A stretch of DNA of 64,000 bases from Amoebophrya sp. A120 (Eukaryota; Sar; Dinophyceae; Syndiniales; Amoebophryaceae), in the NCBI GenBank assembly GCA_905178155.1, contig CAJINV010000001.1, positions 2,594,089-2,658,088 of the forward strand. The letters are read 5' to 3'. Below are positions 11,132-23,491 of the stretch, in pieces. Made by a program: the position numbers and the translations under genes. The notes under the pieces were generated by a model. The model ran no database searches and was not told the origin of the DNA. It worked only from the letters and a program-made list of their open reading frames with translations. The number at the start of each line of letters is the position of its first letter. Positions within the stretch are counted from its first letter, which is position 1.

Positions 11132-12571
11132 ATGCGCTTTTCTTCCTTCGTCGCTGCTTCTGCTCTGTGCAGAAGCGGTTCATTCGTGGCTGCTGCGGAA
11201 CCTGCACTGAAAATTGAGAAGAACGTCGTGGACGAGTCCGCTGCAGTTGCAACCGACCAGAAGATGGTGCCTGGAAATGACTTTACGGTCTCGCTCGCGA
11301 AATGGCTGGGGGTGGACGAAAGTGTGGTCCTAGAACGAGCGACCGCTTCACCGGAGTTCGAAAAGAAGTTTCTGCGAAGGAACGGAGAAACATCACCAAA
11401 TTCATCAGCCAAAGAGCCACATGATGAGAGAGACGGTAACAGAAGTACTTCTAATTCTATCGACACCGCACCAGTCTTTGTCCCCCCGAAATATGAACTT
11501 ATCGACCTTCTTTCCGAGTACAAGAAAAACAATCCAGAAAAGCATGAACAGCAAAGACTTTCCGGGAACACACCGGTGGTGTTCATGCACGGCATGGGCG
11601 ACGCGGGGTACAATCCGGGGATGCAACACCTGTGCAAAACCACCGCGGAGAAATACAACACCTACGTCCTTTGCCTCGACGTCGCCGACGGTTTTTCCTC
11701 CATCACGACCAAAATGGACGACCAGCTGCTCGCCTTCGCGGACACCGTGTTGAAGGATAGCAACCTGAGCGACGGGTTCAGCCTGATGGGGAACTCGCAA
11801 GGCGGACTCCTGTCCCGCGCCTTCATCGAGCGCTTCAACAATCCGGTGGTGAAGCGGTTCGTGTCTCTGTCCGGCACGCAGAACGGGATCTCCACCTGTC
11901 CGACTTCGCTCTCCTGGGTTTGTCCGATCTACACACACGTCGTCGATCCGTACAACTCGCCGCTCGTTTTCGCGGACTACTGGAAAGACCCGCTCGACGA
12001 GAGGAAATATTTGAAGGAGAGCCGGTTTCTGGCGGATATCGGCAACGACCGGGAGAAGAAAAACGTCAATTACGCGGCGAACATGAAGAAGCTGGAAAAG
12101 TACGTGATGATCGAAACCACAAAAGATTCCATGGTGTTACCGCACGAGAGCGAAGCGCACGGCTACTACGCCTGGGGCGGACGGGAAAAAGTGGAGGAGT
12201 TGCGGGAGACCGTGGCGTATAAGGAGGACTGGTATCTATCATGATGAAACGGCCTTTTAATTCAAGTATGTTGACAGTTCCTAAACTTTGAATCAGCGAA
12301 TCGATGTCTTCGGCGTTGAGGCAAGAGGTGGTTCTTTCATGCTGTGTGTTAGGGAGTCCTCGTGTGGAAATCGTAGATACCCAAACAAAAAAAAATCAGG
12401 ATCGGGCTCCGCACTCTGGATGAAGCAGGTAAGCTCGTGCATTTGAAGTATCCCGGCGATCACATGCGGATTCCGCATGACATGCTGTACGACGAAGTAC
12501 TACCGATTCTAGTGGGTAAAGAGGGCAACAAGCGATCTTCGCAAGCGCCGTCTGTAGAAGTGTATCAATAG
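11132..12571 (+). CDS. PPT1: Palmitoyl-protein thioesterase (PPT1-like), 423 aa
   Basis: Removes long-chain acyl groups from Cys of lipidated proteins, in lysosome-like compartments in the known family. Exons 11132-12231 and 12400-12571 (GT-AG intron 12232-12399) give 1,272 nt. An N-terminal signal-like segment (FVAASALCRSGSFVAAAEP) is followed by a charged linker, then the alpha/beta-hydrolase domain from about residue 150: VVFMHGMGDAGYNPG, nucleophile Ser in GNSQGG (about residue 223), SLSGTQNGISTCP, FADYWKDP, acid Asp in TKDSMVLP (about 333). The catalytic His (PGDHM, about 387) lies in exon 2 (GLRTLDEAGKLVHLKYPGDH), so a model ending at the in-frame stop at 12244 would lose it. Longer than usual at the N-terminus. 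No introner. Confidence 0.93.
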
Positions 12572-13038
12572 GGAACCACCTCAACATTTGAAGAGAAGAC
12601 AGTGACGGAGAAAAATTTTGCACATCTATTGTTTTTCAAAGATATGCTCAGCAAACAGAAGAAAAGCCGTTCATGCATAATGGTTCGTTTCGCGTCTGCT
12701 AGCGCGCACTGATCGAGGTGACTTGACGGATGTTCTCGAGGCAGGTTCTTGTTTGTCCTTTCCTTTGCGATCTGGAATTAAGTAAAAATGGATTTTGTTT
12801 CCGTGTCACGTTTCAGAAGATCTCAGATTCCACTGCGATCCCCCGTTTCGGCATGAAAAGTGCGCGCGTCATTTCGTTGGGTCAACTTGTTCTTTTTTCT
12901 CCTTTTTGTGCATTGTTCAATGCGATCGCACTGCACTTGAATCTTGTTTTTGACGTTTTGCGATTTTATGATCCGCCGCAAGAACAGAAGTGAAGGTGGT
13001 GCTGTCGGAGCCAAATAAAGCGTGAAGAACATCACAAG
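12572..13038. other. Intergenic stretch
   Basis: About 470 bases between the thioesterase and the polymerase. Nothing recognisable on either strand. Confidence 0.5.
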
Positions 13039-16000
13039 ATGAAGCAAACGGCCACGCGGGTTTTGATCAAACACCCGACCAGACGAGCTGTGCGGTCCTA
13101 CTTCGGCCGCCGCTTTTCTAGCAGTGCCGCGGGTGCGACGCCGGCGCCTGGCGGGGGAGCTGCGTCAATATATCCGCCGGCTCCGGCAAGTTCCTCGTCG
13201 TCGTCCTCGTCCTGGGCGGGAGGTCACGCGGTAACAGGTACTACAATTCCAAGCCAACTGCACCCGAGCGCTTCAACTACAAGCACCGTCGGCACAAGCA
13301 GTAGCAGCACGGCTCCGCGCGTCTTCAATTCGGCCCTGCGACGACAGCAAACACTAGAGCAGTCACCGCCAGAAGTCGAGGAAGGCAACAGCTCGCTCGG
13401 CGCTGCTACCGACAACACGCGGACGATACCGGCAGTCGCTCCGAGTTCGCCGAGCAGCAAAAGCTGTGTTCCGACAACGACGCATGCGATGATTGACGGC
13501 GACACGCAGCAGCTTTACGAGCAGCTGGATGAAGTGCGAAGACAGCGGTCCGTCGCGATACCAACGCTGCGCGCCTGGGTGCTGGAGCGCGGAGCTGCGC
13601 AGGTTCATGACTTGCTACAGGACTACTTCGTTGACCACAAAAAGCACGACGTGATCGCAATCCAACAGGCTGTAGTACCCAGCTCGCGGCAGGGCTCACG
13701 TGCCGCGGCGGACACCGCGAAGGATTCTGCTGGTGTGGCAGCTACAAGTGCAGGAGAATCTTCCTTCGCCTCGGGGTGCTTGTCCTCGGTGATGCAAGTA
13801 ACAAGTCGCGGAACAACAAGTTGTGACACAGCAGTTGTTCGAGTCCCCGAGGAGTTTTACGCTGAGCTGGAACTCCTCGACCGGTTCCTCCTTGCGAATT
13901 TCTCCATGCTGATCGAGGACATTCCCGTGGCGCGGCTGCACGAAGTTTTGCACGACACCGAATTGAGCTGCGACCAGTGCTATCAAATGCAAAAATGTCT
14001 GGGTCTGGAAAAATGCAACTTGTGATGCTGCATTTGGATGTCTACAAAATTTGTGTTGCATAAGCAGCAAAAGGATTCTGATTTTTGCTACGCGTGGAGG
14101 GCATTTGTCATGCCGAATAGGCATCAAGAATCCCTCAAAAAACCTGTGATGCTAGGGCATGCATCACAGACATCATGGCTCATGCAAACCGTGCATGACA
14201 AGTCTCAGAATCTTCCAGACCCAGACACTTTTGCGTTTGATAAGTGCGTGGGCTGCACAGTTGGCACGAGTGAGGTCCGAAACTTTTTCAACCAGCACGT
14301 CTCTTTGTCCACCCCGACTTCATCTCGGAATCAACAGATAGCTCTACTAGACGGGCGGGAAAAGCCAATGCCAACATCTTCTTGCGTCGTGGTTCACAGA
14401 GACTACCATCCGCCCTTCGGCGCGGTGATGCAGAGCGGCATGCACGTGTCGAAGGTGAAAACCAAGACGATGGGCAAAGCAAACAAACCAGTAGTCCAGG
14501 AGTGGGCGGCGAAAGATTTCGTGGAGAAAATTTTGCCCGCAATGGCACCGTCATCCACGGCCAGAAAAAGTTCGGAGCAGGAGCAAAAGTGGGTCGTTTT
14601 GTGCCACACGAAGATACAGGGTTTGCGGGAAGAGCTTTACGCAGGCAGAAAAAGCCCGGTGCTGGCGGAGAAGTTTTGTAATATCGCAGATCGGCTGCAC
14701 GAGGACCGTAAGAGAAGTAAAAGAGCAGTAGAACTACAGCCGGAACAAGATCATGACAACTCACGACCTGTGCAACATTTCATCGACACCTCCCCCATCC
14801 GCCGGGAGTTCGTGATCGAGCGGCAGGCCCAAATCCAGGCGACGCACGAGTTCGAAGAGATGCAGGAGCAATTGCACAAGTACGACACTCTAGCCGATGT
14901 CGGCGAGTGCAAGAAGATCTGGCTCCGCTGGGTTTCGGAGTTGTCGAGGAAGATCGAGTATGGATTGCAAATATGTCTGGGCCTGGAGGAATACAAACTT
15001 GTGATGCGCATTTCAGAACACGACAGAAAAATCTCTCGTGCATAGGTAGCAAAAGCTGCCCCCTTTCTGTCACCAAAGGTGGGGATTTGTCATGCGGATT
15101 CCGCATTGCGGCAGCTTCTCGAAGCCTGTGATGCTAGAGCTTCCATGCCAGACCTTCTGTGTCATGCAAAAACGGCATGACTCTTCCAGAGATCCAGACC
15201 CAGACATTTTTGCATTTGATATCGAGAGGATCCGCTTCGAACCCACCGTGGAGGAACAGAAGACCGTTCTGTCTGCGAAGGTTCCTTCTTATCTGCCCTC
15301 CGATCTCCTCGCGGTCACTACCTGCCGCACCGCGTTCTCGGTTTTGTACCAGCCACGGAACTAGGCATCGCAAATATGATATCTGGGTCTGAAAGACTGT
15401 AATGCTGGTCTCACAACTTTCCTGCGAAATTTGTATTGCATGGGCAGCAAAAGTCGGAGTCTCTTTTGTCATTACAGAAACACAGACTCTCATGCGGGCT
15501 TCGTATGAGAAAGCATTCTGGAAAGTTGTCAGGCTTTCCTGGATTGTTTCCGACCCAGACATATTGAATTTTGCATTTGATAGGAAGAATAAAGACAAGG
15601 ACGCACTTACGGACATCATCGGGCAGCAGTATCCTGTGAAGAAACGTCCCCACCTTATAGTTGTCATGCAGATTTGCATGGTCAAAATGTTTCCCATGCG
15701 GAGCCCCATGAGAAGCGTTTTCCAATGGCGTTTTGGGATTTGTGATGCTCCAATCAGCATTCTATTCTAGATCTGTGATGCGGCTGAACAAGCTAAGCAG
15801 GATGACACTACGAGGCCAGACTTGTCATGCGCAACAGCCAAAGCTGGCCGATTTGTGTAGCAGGTTCCCCATCTTGATTATGGGATGGGGACGTGTTCAC
15901 TCTGGATAAGCAGCAGAACAACTTCAACAACTCCAGCGCCCTCACCGAAGAGGAGGCAGATTTGAAGCAAATTAACGAATCAGTGGCCGCTGCTGCCAGG

Positions 16001-19000
16001 AAGAAAAACCAGAATAGTGGTATATCTCCCGATCAACTGTACTCCTCCTTCTCCGACTCTGGCCCGAACAAGGAGGCGAAGGTCGGCGGGTGCAAGGTGA
16101 AAGTGGTGACGCAGTCCAGGGACGTGCTGGCGGTGCCCTTCGCGGACATTTGCTCGAAGATCGGTGATGCGATAAATTTTGAGTACAACTGCTACCGTGT
16201 GAACCAGACAAAGAAAACCGGACTGTTGACAAGTAACGCGACGTCGAACAACAGTGCCGAGGATGAGGAAGTAGAAGGCGATGTTGATCATACAACAGGA
16301 GCAATGGGTGCAGGCACCACAACAAACCCACCAGCGGTATCGGAGGAGGACACGAAACACATGCGGAAATTGCGGAACGCGGCGGCGTATGGATTGCAAA
16401 TTTGTCTGGGTCTGGGAAGTTGTGATGCAGCCAGGTCTACGATTGCTTGACGCTCTTGAATATGCAGCCACGCATGACAAATTTTTGAGCTGCTATGTGT
16501 TGCGTATCCCGCATGGCCAGTTGCGTTTTTACATGACAGGCAAGAGGTGCTCTTCCTAGTCATGCATCACAGATTTAAGAGGCATGCCAGACAAGCATGA
16601 CAAACTTGCCCCCAAGCAGACCCAGACCGATTTGCATTCGATACGGTGGCGGAGCAGCAGAACCGGGCGGTGTTTGCGTCGATTGACGCGGAGGATTTGC
16701 AAGAGTATCAGACAAGCAAAAGCTAGCAGGTCACATTTGATATGCAAAAATCGCATTGCCAGAAATCGAAATGAAAAACAAAAAGTTCTTCTGCCTTGGG
16801 CGAGCCCAAAGCATGTTGTTTGAGATATGCAAGAGAAAGTTTTTTTTCGCATCACAAATGTGTATGGCAATGTCGGTGCGGTTGTTTTAGCATCACAAAT
16901 GTCGTGCATTTTCGCATTACAAATGTGCCCTGCTAGTTTTTTTTCTGTTCCATAAGGAACAGGAGCTGAAACAAGTGCAGGACGACTTCGCGAAAGAGAC
17001 GAAGTTGACGCAGCGGAAGCTGTACTTATCAAATGTAAAAATGTCTGGGTCTGGAAACTTGTGATGCTGCGTTGGGAATAGTGAATGCTCTGGAATGCAC
17101 AGGCAAGCATGAGAAGTATCTGCGCTTCTTTGTGCGGCGTTTTTCGCATGACAAGCAAAAGGGTCTCTTCTTGGACACGCATCGCAAACTTTTTGGTCAT
17201 GCCAGACAAGCATGGTATCGATGGAGGGCGGGACCTGCACCGGCGACAGGCGCTATCCAACCAACCAACCAACCAACCAAGTCTCAGAATCTTCCAGACC
17301 CAGACATTTTTGCACTTGATAGTACTACGAGAAGATCAAAATGCTGGAAGACCCGGTGTGGGACCGGTACACGGTCCGGGTGCCCCTCGGGGCGGAGCTC
17401 TGCCATTTGCTCCTCGAGTGCTGTCCGGTGGAGTGCGACTACGAAGACGCCAAGCACCTGCTTTCCGCCGAGCAGCAGCAGGCCTGGGAACAAAAGAAGC
17501 GGGACGGAAAAATGGACGAGAAAGGTACAGAAACCACTCGCGGCGGCGGCGGCGGCGGCGTTGCAGGAGCTTCAGGAGGAGCTCCTTCTTCTTTTCAGCA
17601 GTCCGATCGCGAGCTCGGACTAGCATCTTCTTCCGCGGGGGGAGTAACAAGTGGCACGTTTGACGAGGCAGGAGCAAACAATCGAGAAGCCCTTGTTCCC
17701 TACGATGAGATGCACCACAGCAGTGACAACTTCGACCGCGTAGAAATCAACGCGTTGTACCACCGGCTGATTTGGCAGTCGCAGAACAAGATGCAGGGGC
17801 AGATTGTGATGCGCGAGATCTGTCGGCAGCAGTTGGAGGAGGCAAATTTTCCGCAAACGATTCGGCCCGTGAACCCGCCGATGATCTGCAAACCGCTGCC
17901 CTGGCTCGGCCCCCGGAAGGGGTGCTACTACCTGCACTCCGTCCGGCTGATTCGCCCCACCGGGTCCCAGAAAACCATGGACGACGCGAAGGTGTACGAC
18001 ATGACCAAAGTACAGAAAGCCATGGACTATCAAATGCAAAAATGTCTGGGTCTGGAAGAGTTGGAACTTGTCATGCGAATTCTGGAATAGGCAAAAATTT
18101 GTATTGCATAAGCACCAACAGCTTCCCATTTCTTGCTACGCAAATAGGGAATTTCTCATGCGGGATAGACATCAGGAGGCCTGCGCAAAACCTGTAATGC
18201 TTTTGCGTGCAACATTATAGACCAGTTGCGTGATCCAGAAGATGCATGACAAACTCCTGCAATCTTCCAGACCCAGACATTTTTGCATTTGATATGGACG
18301 TGCTGTCGCAGGTCGCGTGGCGCGTGAACAAAAAGGTGTTCGACGTCATGAGCGAAGTGTGGGATATCAAATGCAAAAGTGTCTGGGTCTGGAAGGTCCA
18401 GACTTGTCATGCTAAAGCTGCATCATGCAGAAAATCTGTGTTGCGTGATTACCAACAGCCATCCTTTTTTACCAAGGTGAGAGGGAATTTGTCATGCAGG
18501 ACTGGCATGATAGATGTCTCACTGAATTTGTCATGCTAGGTGCTGCATTCTAAACCTTATGAGCCACAGAAAACCTGCATGAAAAACCTGGCAATCTTCC
18601 AGACCCAGACATTTTTGCAATTCATATGGGAGAAGGATTTGCAACTGGCGAAAATTCCGCCGCGGGAGAACGTCCCGCTGTCCGAGCTTTTCAAATCGGC
18701 GGAACAGCTGAAAGGCATGGGGCCCGAGGCGCTGAAACTGCACCTATTGCAGATCCAGCAGGCCAAGCGGAAGAACGCGCAGCTGGTGTCCGAACGGCCC
18801 ACCTTTTTGCTCCGGTTGAACGCGGCGAGAGAGTACTACTTTGCGGACCAGGTTTTCTTCCCGCATTCCATCGACTTCCGCGGCCGCGTATGCATTGCAA
18901 AAATGTCTGGGTCTGGAAACTTGTGATGCTAGCATGTGGATGATGGAAACAGTTCCGAATGCAACACAGCACGACAACTTCTCAGAACACTTTCTCATAG

Positions 19001-21130
19001 GAAATCCGCATGAGAAACTGCGTTTTTGCATGTACAAAAGTGGCTGCGACTTGTGTTGGCTATGCAATACGGATTGCCTAGGTATGGAGAGCTGGCATTA
19101 CAAGTTCCAACCTTCCAGACCCAGACATATTTGCAGTGGATACCGTGCCTACCCGATCCCCCCGCACTGGAACCACCAGGGGCCGGACGTCTGCCGGGGC
19201 CTGCTGGAGTTCGCGGAGGCGAAACGGCTGGGGGAACGCGGGTGGTATTGGCTGAAGATCGCCACGGCAAACTTGTACGGAAAGGACAAGCTTTCCTTGG
19301 AGAAACGGGTCGAGTGGGCGGAGGAGAACATGGACAGAATTTGCAAAACAGCCAGGGACCCCTTCGCTGACGAGGAAGCCGTGCAGTTTTGGAGCACAGT
19401 ACTAGAGACGTTACGCTTTGCTTTATCTTTTATCTGGGTAGTGGCAATATGACATCATAGAGATCGACTGCCTGAGTCAAAACTTATATGTGAAATTTTA
19501 TCTGTTTTTCTAAAATGCTATCACACAGGCCGCGGACGGTGCGTGGCAGTTTCTGGCGAAGTGTTTCGAGGTGGAAGCCGCAAGAAGTTGCCCCGAGGGT
19601 CCGACCAACTACCTCTCCCATACGCCCGTTTTCCAGGACGGCAGCTGCAACGGCCTGCAGCACTACGCCGCTCTGGGCCGGGACAAGCGGGGCGGCGCGG
19701 CGGTGAACCTGTTACCGTCGGAGGTCCCGCAGGACGTGTACACCATCGTGCTCGAGGAGTGCATCCACCGCGTGAACGCCGACACGCACAACAACGAGCA
19801 GGCCCAGCTTTGCGTGCAGCACGAGGTGCTAAAACGATCCACCGTGAAACAAACGGTCATGACGATCTGCTACGGAGTCACGATTCTCGGTGCGACCGAA
19901 CAGGTGCGGGGCAAACTCCGGGACCTTCTCGGCTCCAAGGTGGACGAAGCGACCCTGCGGAAGATGGCACAGTACCTAGCGCTATCCTGTGTAAAAACGT
20001 CCTCATCCCATAGTCAAGTTGGGAACTTAGCAGCACAAATCTAAAAGTTTGGGGAGCGACGTATGACAAGTTGCAGCCCGTAGTGTAGCGCAGGTTCGTA
20101 AGGACAACCGCATCACAAATCCATCTGCTCTTCCTGTTTCCAGCATTACAAATTGCAAAAGACAACTAGAAATGCCTCTCATGGGGACCCGCATTACAAA
20201 TGTTTCTGTAGATGCAAATCTGCATGGCAACCCTGGGGCGGGGACGTTTTTTTTTCAGGATAAGCGCGGAGGATTCTCCAGTCCGTGGACCAGGTGTTCG
20301 ACCGCGCCATGCGCATCAAAAAGTGGTTTATCAAAATGAAAAGTCCCCCCTCCCCATATCAACATGGGGAATGATTTGTAACCACAAATCATGTTGTCAT
20401 GCTAGAAGGCAAAAGATGCGGACTGTCGTGCTGGCTAGCGTGGGAAGGCCTTGCATCTTCAGCATTACAGGAGGCAACTGGAAGTGGAAAACAGCATGAC
20501 AAATTTTCAGCAATTCAGGCCACGGCTGCTTCTCTTGGCCGTCTAGCAATACAGGTCGATTTGTGTACGCAGATCCAGCGTCACAGATGTCCTTTTCAAT
20601 ATGGGGAGGGGAGATTTTTCCTTGCGATATGGCTCGACGCGGTCTCCGTGGTGTTTTCCGACGTGAACCTGCCGTGTTGTTGGATGACGCCGTTTGGCTT
20701 GTCCGTGTCCCAGCCCTACTACGTGCAGTCGAAGCAGACCGTCAGAACGGGGCTTCAGTCCGTGACCCTGTGCAACGATTCCAGCAGCGAAGTCGACGGG
20801 CGGCACCAGAAGTGCGGGTTTCCGCCGAATTACGTACACTCCCTGGACGCGGCACACATGATGATGGTGGCGACGAAGATGCACGAAGCAAACATGGACT
20901 TCGCGATGGTGCACGACTCGTTTTGGACGCACGCGTGCAACGTCGACTTTATGAATTTCCACATCCGGGACAGCTTCATCGAACTCCACAACCAGCCGCT
21001 TTTACAGGACCTGGAACGGGATTATTGTCTCATGCTCGGGGCCATGCGCGACCGCTTACCGGTGCTGCCGCCACGGGAAGAGGATCTGGATCTGGAGAAA
21101 GTGCGCGAAAGCTTGTACTTCTTCGACTAG
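13039..21130 (+). CDS. POLRMT: Mitochondrial single-subunit (T7-type) RNA polymerase, 1,570 aa, 14 exons
   Basis: Transcribes mitochondrial DNA. Exons: 13039-13980, 14248-14958, 15227-15361, 15588-15629, 15914-16387, 16649-16705, 16960-17026, 17327-18027, 18300-18364, 18632-18888, 19148-19398, 19529-19982, 20268-20328, 20635-21130; sum 4,713 nt. The Arg-rich start (MKQTATRVLIKHPTRRAVRS) suits mitochondrial import. A long variable N-terminus leads to an N-terminal-domain helix (ERQAQIQATHEFEEM), then IDFRGRAYPIPPHWNHQGPD (about residue 1150), palm motif DGSCNGLQHYAALGRD with catalytic Asp (about 1270), fingers VKQTVMTICYGVT (about 1340), FPPNYVHSLDAAHMMM and second catalytic Asp in VHDSFW (about 1497), ending SLYFFD. 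Twelve introns are introners; one (19399-19528) is GT-AG. Several motifs are only continuous after excision, for example RGR|AYP. Confidence 0.96.
13981..14242. mobile_element. Introner, family A
   Basis: 262 bp; perfect terminal TATCAAATGCAAAAATGTCT type TIR. TSD AGTGC exact. Polymerase intron 1. Confidence 0.94.
14959..15221. mobile_element. Introner, family A
   Basis: 263 bp; TSD TCGAG exact. The interior (GCGCATTTCAG... subtype) is shared with 29188 and 59264 in the same orientation. Polymerase intron 2. Confidence 0.93.
15362..15582. mobile_element. Introner, family A, diverged ends
   Basis: 221 bp; TIR broken by small insertions in both arms (AAATATGATATCTGGGTCTG and its partner CAGACATATTGAATTTTGCA). 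TSD GGAAC/GGAAG. Polymerase intron 3. Confidence 0.82.
15630..15908. mobile_element. Introner, family B (reverse orientation)
   Basis: 279 bp; TSD AGCAG exact. The interior is the reverse complement of 10142 and 19983. Polymerase intron 4. Confidence 0.92.
16388..16643. mobile_element. Introner, family A
   Basis: 256 bp; TSD CGGCG/CGGTG. Same subfamily as 26920. Polymerase intron 5. Confidence 0.88.
16706..16954. mobile_element. Introner, family F
   Basis: 249 bp; arms AAAAGCTAGCAGGTCAC and GTGCCCTGCTAGTTTT. TSD weak (AAGAG/AGGAA), but removing the element plus five bases restores the frame (EDLQEQELKQ). Polymerase intron 6. Confidence 0.78.
17027..17321. mobile_element. Introner, family A, with internal CCAA microsatellite
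   Basis: 295 bp; TSD GTACT exact. Longer than its relatives because of six CCAA units at 17257-17280 and adjacent GC-rich bases near the 3' arm. Polymerase intron 7. Confidence 0.92.
18028..18294. mobile_element. Introner, family A
   Basis: 267 bp; TSD TGGAC exact. Excision gives KAMDVLSQVAWRVN, which matches the polymerase family. Polymerase intron 8. Confidence 0.94.
18365..18626. mobile_element. Introner, family A (reverse of 4879 type)
   Basis: 262 bp; TSD TGGGA exact. Excision gives MSEVWEKDLQLAKIPP. Polymerase intron 9. Confidence 0.94.
18889..19142. mobile_element. Introner, family A
   Basis: 254 bp; TSD CCGCG/CCGTG. Closely similar along its whole length to the element at 28678. 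It splits the conserved RGR-AYP motif. Polymerase intron 10. Confidence 0.93.
19983..20262. mobile_element. Introner, family B
   Basis: 280 bp; TSD AGCGC exact; 3' arm has a longer T-run. Polymerase intron 12, just after the fingers region. Confidence 0.92.
20329..20629. mobile_element. Introner, family C
   Basis: 301 bp; arms CCCCCCTCCCCATAT and ATATGGGGAGGGGAG; TSD TGGTT/TGGCT. Reverse complement of 27824. Polymerase intron 13. Confidence 0.91.
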
Positions 21131-21668
21131 GTGGTCGGGGTGCTGGCAGAGTCGAGTCGCATGGTAGTAGTTGAAGAGTGGAAGATGTACTTAGCAAGTT
21201 CATCACGAAGAACTATTCAAGATGATAGATTGACGAGGAACCTCCTACAAAAGGACAACAACAAAATCTAGCGACATTTCAACATTTGGACACATCTAAC
21301 GACACTTATTTTGACGTTTCGTCTCGCTCTCGCAAAGTTTGAATGTATATGCCCATGCGTGTCTCAGCTTATTCAGTTGTCTGTTGTCATGTGCTGCAAG
21401 TAGTACTACACGCATTAAAAAGTGCGGAGTTGTCAAGGTTGCTCTTGCCCGGTGTTGGCCAGTCGTGGTCGTCAAAAAGCAAGTCGTGTTCAAGAAATCA
21501 ATAAGTAACTCGTCGCTCCTCCCTAGGCCGGGGACACAGAGCAAGAAAATTTATCTGTTTACAGAGTCTCTCGTCTTTCATCTCTCTCCTCTACTCAACA
21601 AACTTAGCGAGAAATAAATTCTCATCTACATCATTCGAATCTCTGTTGTCTGCTAAACGCAAAACATC
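21131..21668. other. Intergenic stretch
   Basis: About 540 bases, presumably UTRs of the polymerase and PLAC8-like genes. No other feature recognised. Confidence 0.5.
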
Positions 21669-23491
21669 ATGCTACATGTCTTTCTCTCTGCTCGGAACCG
21701 CAAACTGCCGACGTTTTATTTCCTCTTGCTTCTTGGAAGTTTTTTCTTCTACAACCCTGCTAGTACTGCCGCCAACGCTGAGATCATCCACACTGTACAC
21801 ACCGCGACGCAGCACATCACCGGCGCGAAACCACTGCAGTTTTTGTCGCAGCGACGCGGAGCGGTGGAGCGGGTGGTAATTCTCGTGGTCCTTTACAACC
21901 TGTAAAAGACCGGCACAGATGATTGTTTGCAAGAATGAATTTCGAAAAGTTTTCCGATTTCACATTCACCGCAGGTAGAGAAGTTTATCCGTGATACGTA
22001 CGGCGTAAGTGGTGCGACTGGAGGGTCTGCGGAAGAAAGCGCATCAGGAATAAACGAGGAAGTACCTCCAAATCAAGAGGAAAGTGCAAATGCGGTCGAC
22101 ACGCTGCTGCAGCAGGCACCATCCCCGGAGACGATGCGATCGGTAGTTGAATTCTTTTTTGGGGGTTCTTACATCTGACTCTGAGGCTCACAGTCAATAC
22201 TGACCCTTCCGTACTACACAGGCACGCAATTCTTGATCCTCAAGGGGGCACAGCGACGGTGACTTTGCCTCGCGTCAAAAGGACCGTACTCGATTCGAAA
22301 TCTTTCTGACAGGCGCTTCTGTACTCGGTTGTGATCTACCTGGGCCTGCTGACCGTGATGAGTATCCTGTATTTTTCTTCCTCACAAGGGGTGGATGACA
22401 CAGACTTCATCGTATATCAAAAAGAGAAACCCCTTCCCCATATTGAAAAGGAAATTTCTGTTGCTGGATTTGTGTACACAGACTAGCTCTGTCTTGCAGT
22501 GAGGTACCACTGCAGGCAAAGCCTCAGCCTGCGTAGGGGTGTTTTGGTGTAGGTGCTTAGCATAGCAGAGGCCTGCCGTATAGGCGCAACAGCATGACAA
22601 ACCGCCTCCATAAGGCGTCGCACTCTTTGGATTTGTCCTCTTGCAAGAGAGACAGGATTGGTGGCCACAAACCAGCATCACAAATTTTTAGAAGCGTACC
22701 CCTTTAGTATGGAGAGGGGGGATTTTTCCTCACAATATCGCACCAGGCGGGTTCAGCGACGAGATTTACGACTGCTTTGCACAACCCAATGTCTGCGTGG
22801 CAAGCTTCGTATAAATATCTTTTGCGGTTCAGTTATTTTTCACAGATGAACACAGCCAGACGTTGTAAAACAGCGTAAGTAAGTTATAAGACAGATTGAT
22901 GATGGCGCAATGTGATTGTCATGCTCATGCTTTCGCTTTGCATGACGTTCGTCGCAGATAATACCCACTACAAAAAAAGTGCTGTCCGTTCGCGCGCTGG
23001 AGTGATACCGTGAGCCAAGCAGATTTGCTGCCCTTCAACGTCGGGCTGGCACTGTGGATTCTGGCAGGACTGATCGACTTGGCATGGTTCTTTCCCGCAG
23101 GTGAGTACGCTCGAGTACTTTTGGATTTATTGAAAGAACACATTTTTGCCTGGAGACTCGCATGGTAAAGATTTTTGTAGATACGAGAACTTCTCGTTCT
23201 GCTTCAACAAAGTACTTTCTTATTGTCAAAAAAGGTTTTCTCATCCTGGTCGTCCTGGGTTCCTATCACCGGATGCGACTGCGACGGGTCTACAAGTTGC
23301 CCACGCAAAACGTTTCGGACGTGTTGTCCTACCTTTTCTGCATGCCCTGCGCGATCGCGCAGGAGGCAAGACACGCGGAGAGGGTGCGCTCCATCGCGGA
23401 GGCGGTGCAGAACGGGCCGAGGACGCACTTCAACAATGTTTCGAAACCGCGAATGCAGCAGCCAGCCGACGCGATTCCGAAGCAGCGCTAG
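21669..23491 (+). CDS. PLAC8-family Cys-rich membrane protein, 305 aa
   Basis: Exons 21669-21872, 21975-22142, 22313-22414, 22743-22808, 22980-23100, 23235-23491 sum to 918 nt. N-terminal hydrophobic segment (FYFLLLLGSFFFY), a second membrane segment (LLYSVVIYLGLLTVM), then a PLAC8-type domain: DCFAQPNVCVASF, CCPFARWSDTVSQADLLPFN, hydrophobic stretches ALWILAGLIDLAWFF and FLILVVLGSY, RMRLRRVY, and the closing LFCMPCAIAQEARHAER, where the family usually has C-x-PCALCQE. The classical Cys pairs are partly kept. Known relatives act in metal tolerance, cell size or lipid handling; which applies here cannot be told. Four introns are GT-AG; 22415-22737 is a family C introner. Confidence 0.85.
22415..22737. 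mobile_element. Introner, family C
   Basis: 323 bp; arms CCCCTTCCCCATAT and TATGGAGAGGGGGG, TSD TCGTA/TCGCA. The interior resembles 29892 and 41234. Excision gives TDFIVPGGFSDE. Confidence 0.88.

Noticed and set aside
11132-12244. Thioesterase as a single-exon 370-aa gene
   Set aside because: It would lack the catalytic His; the GT-AG intron at 12232-12399 leads to an exon with the expected PGDHM motif.
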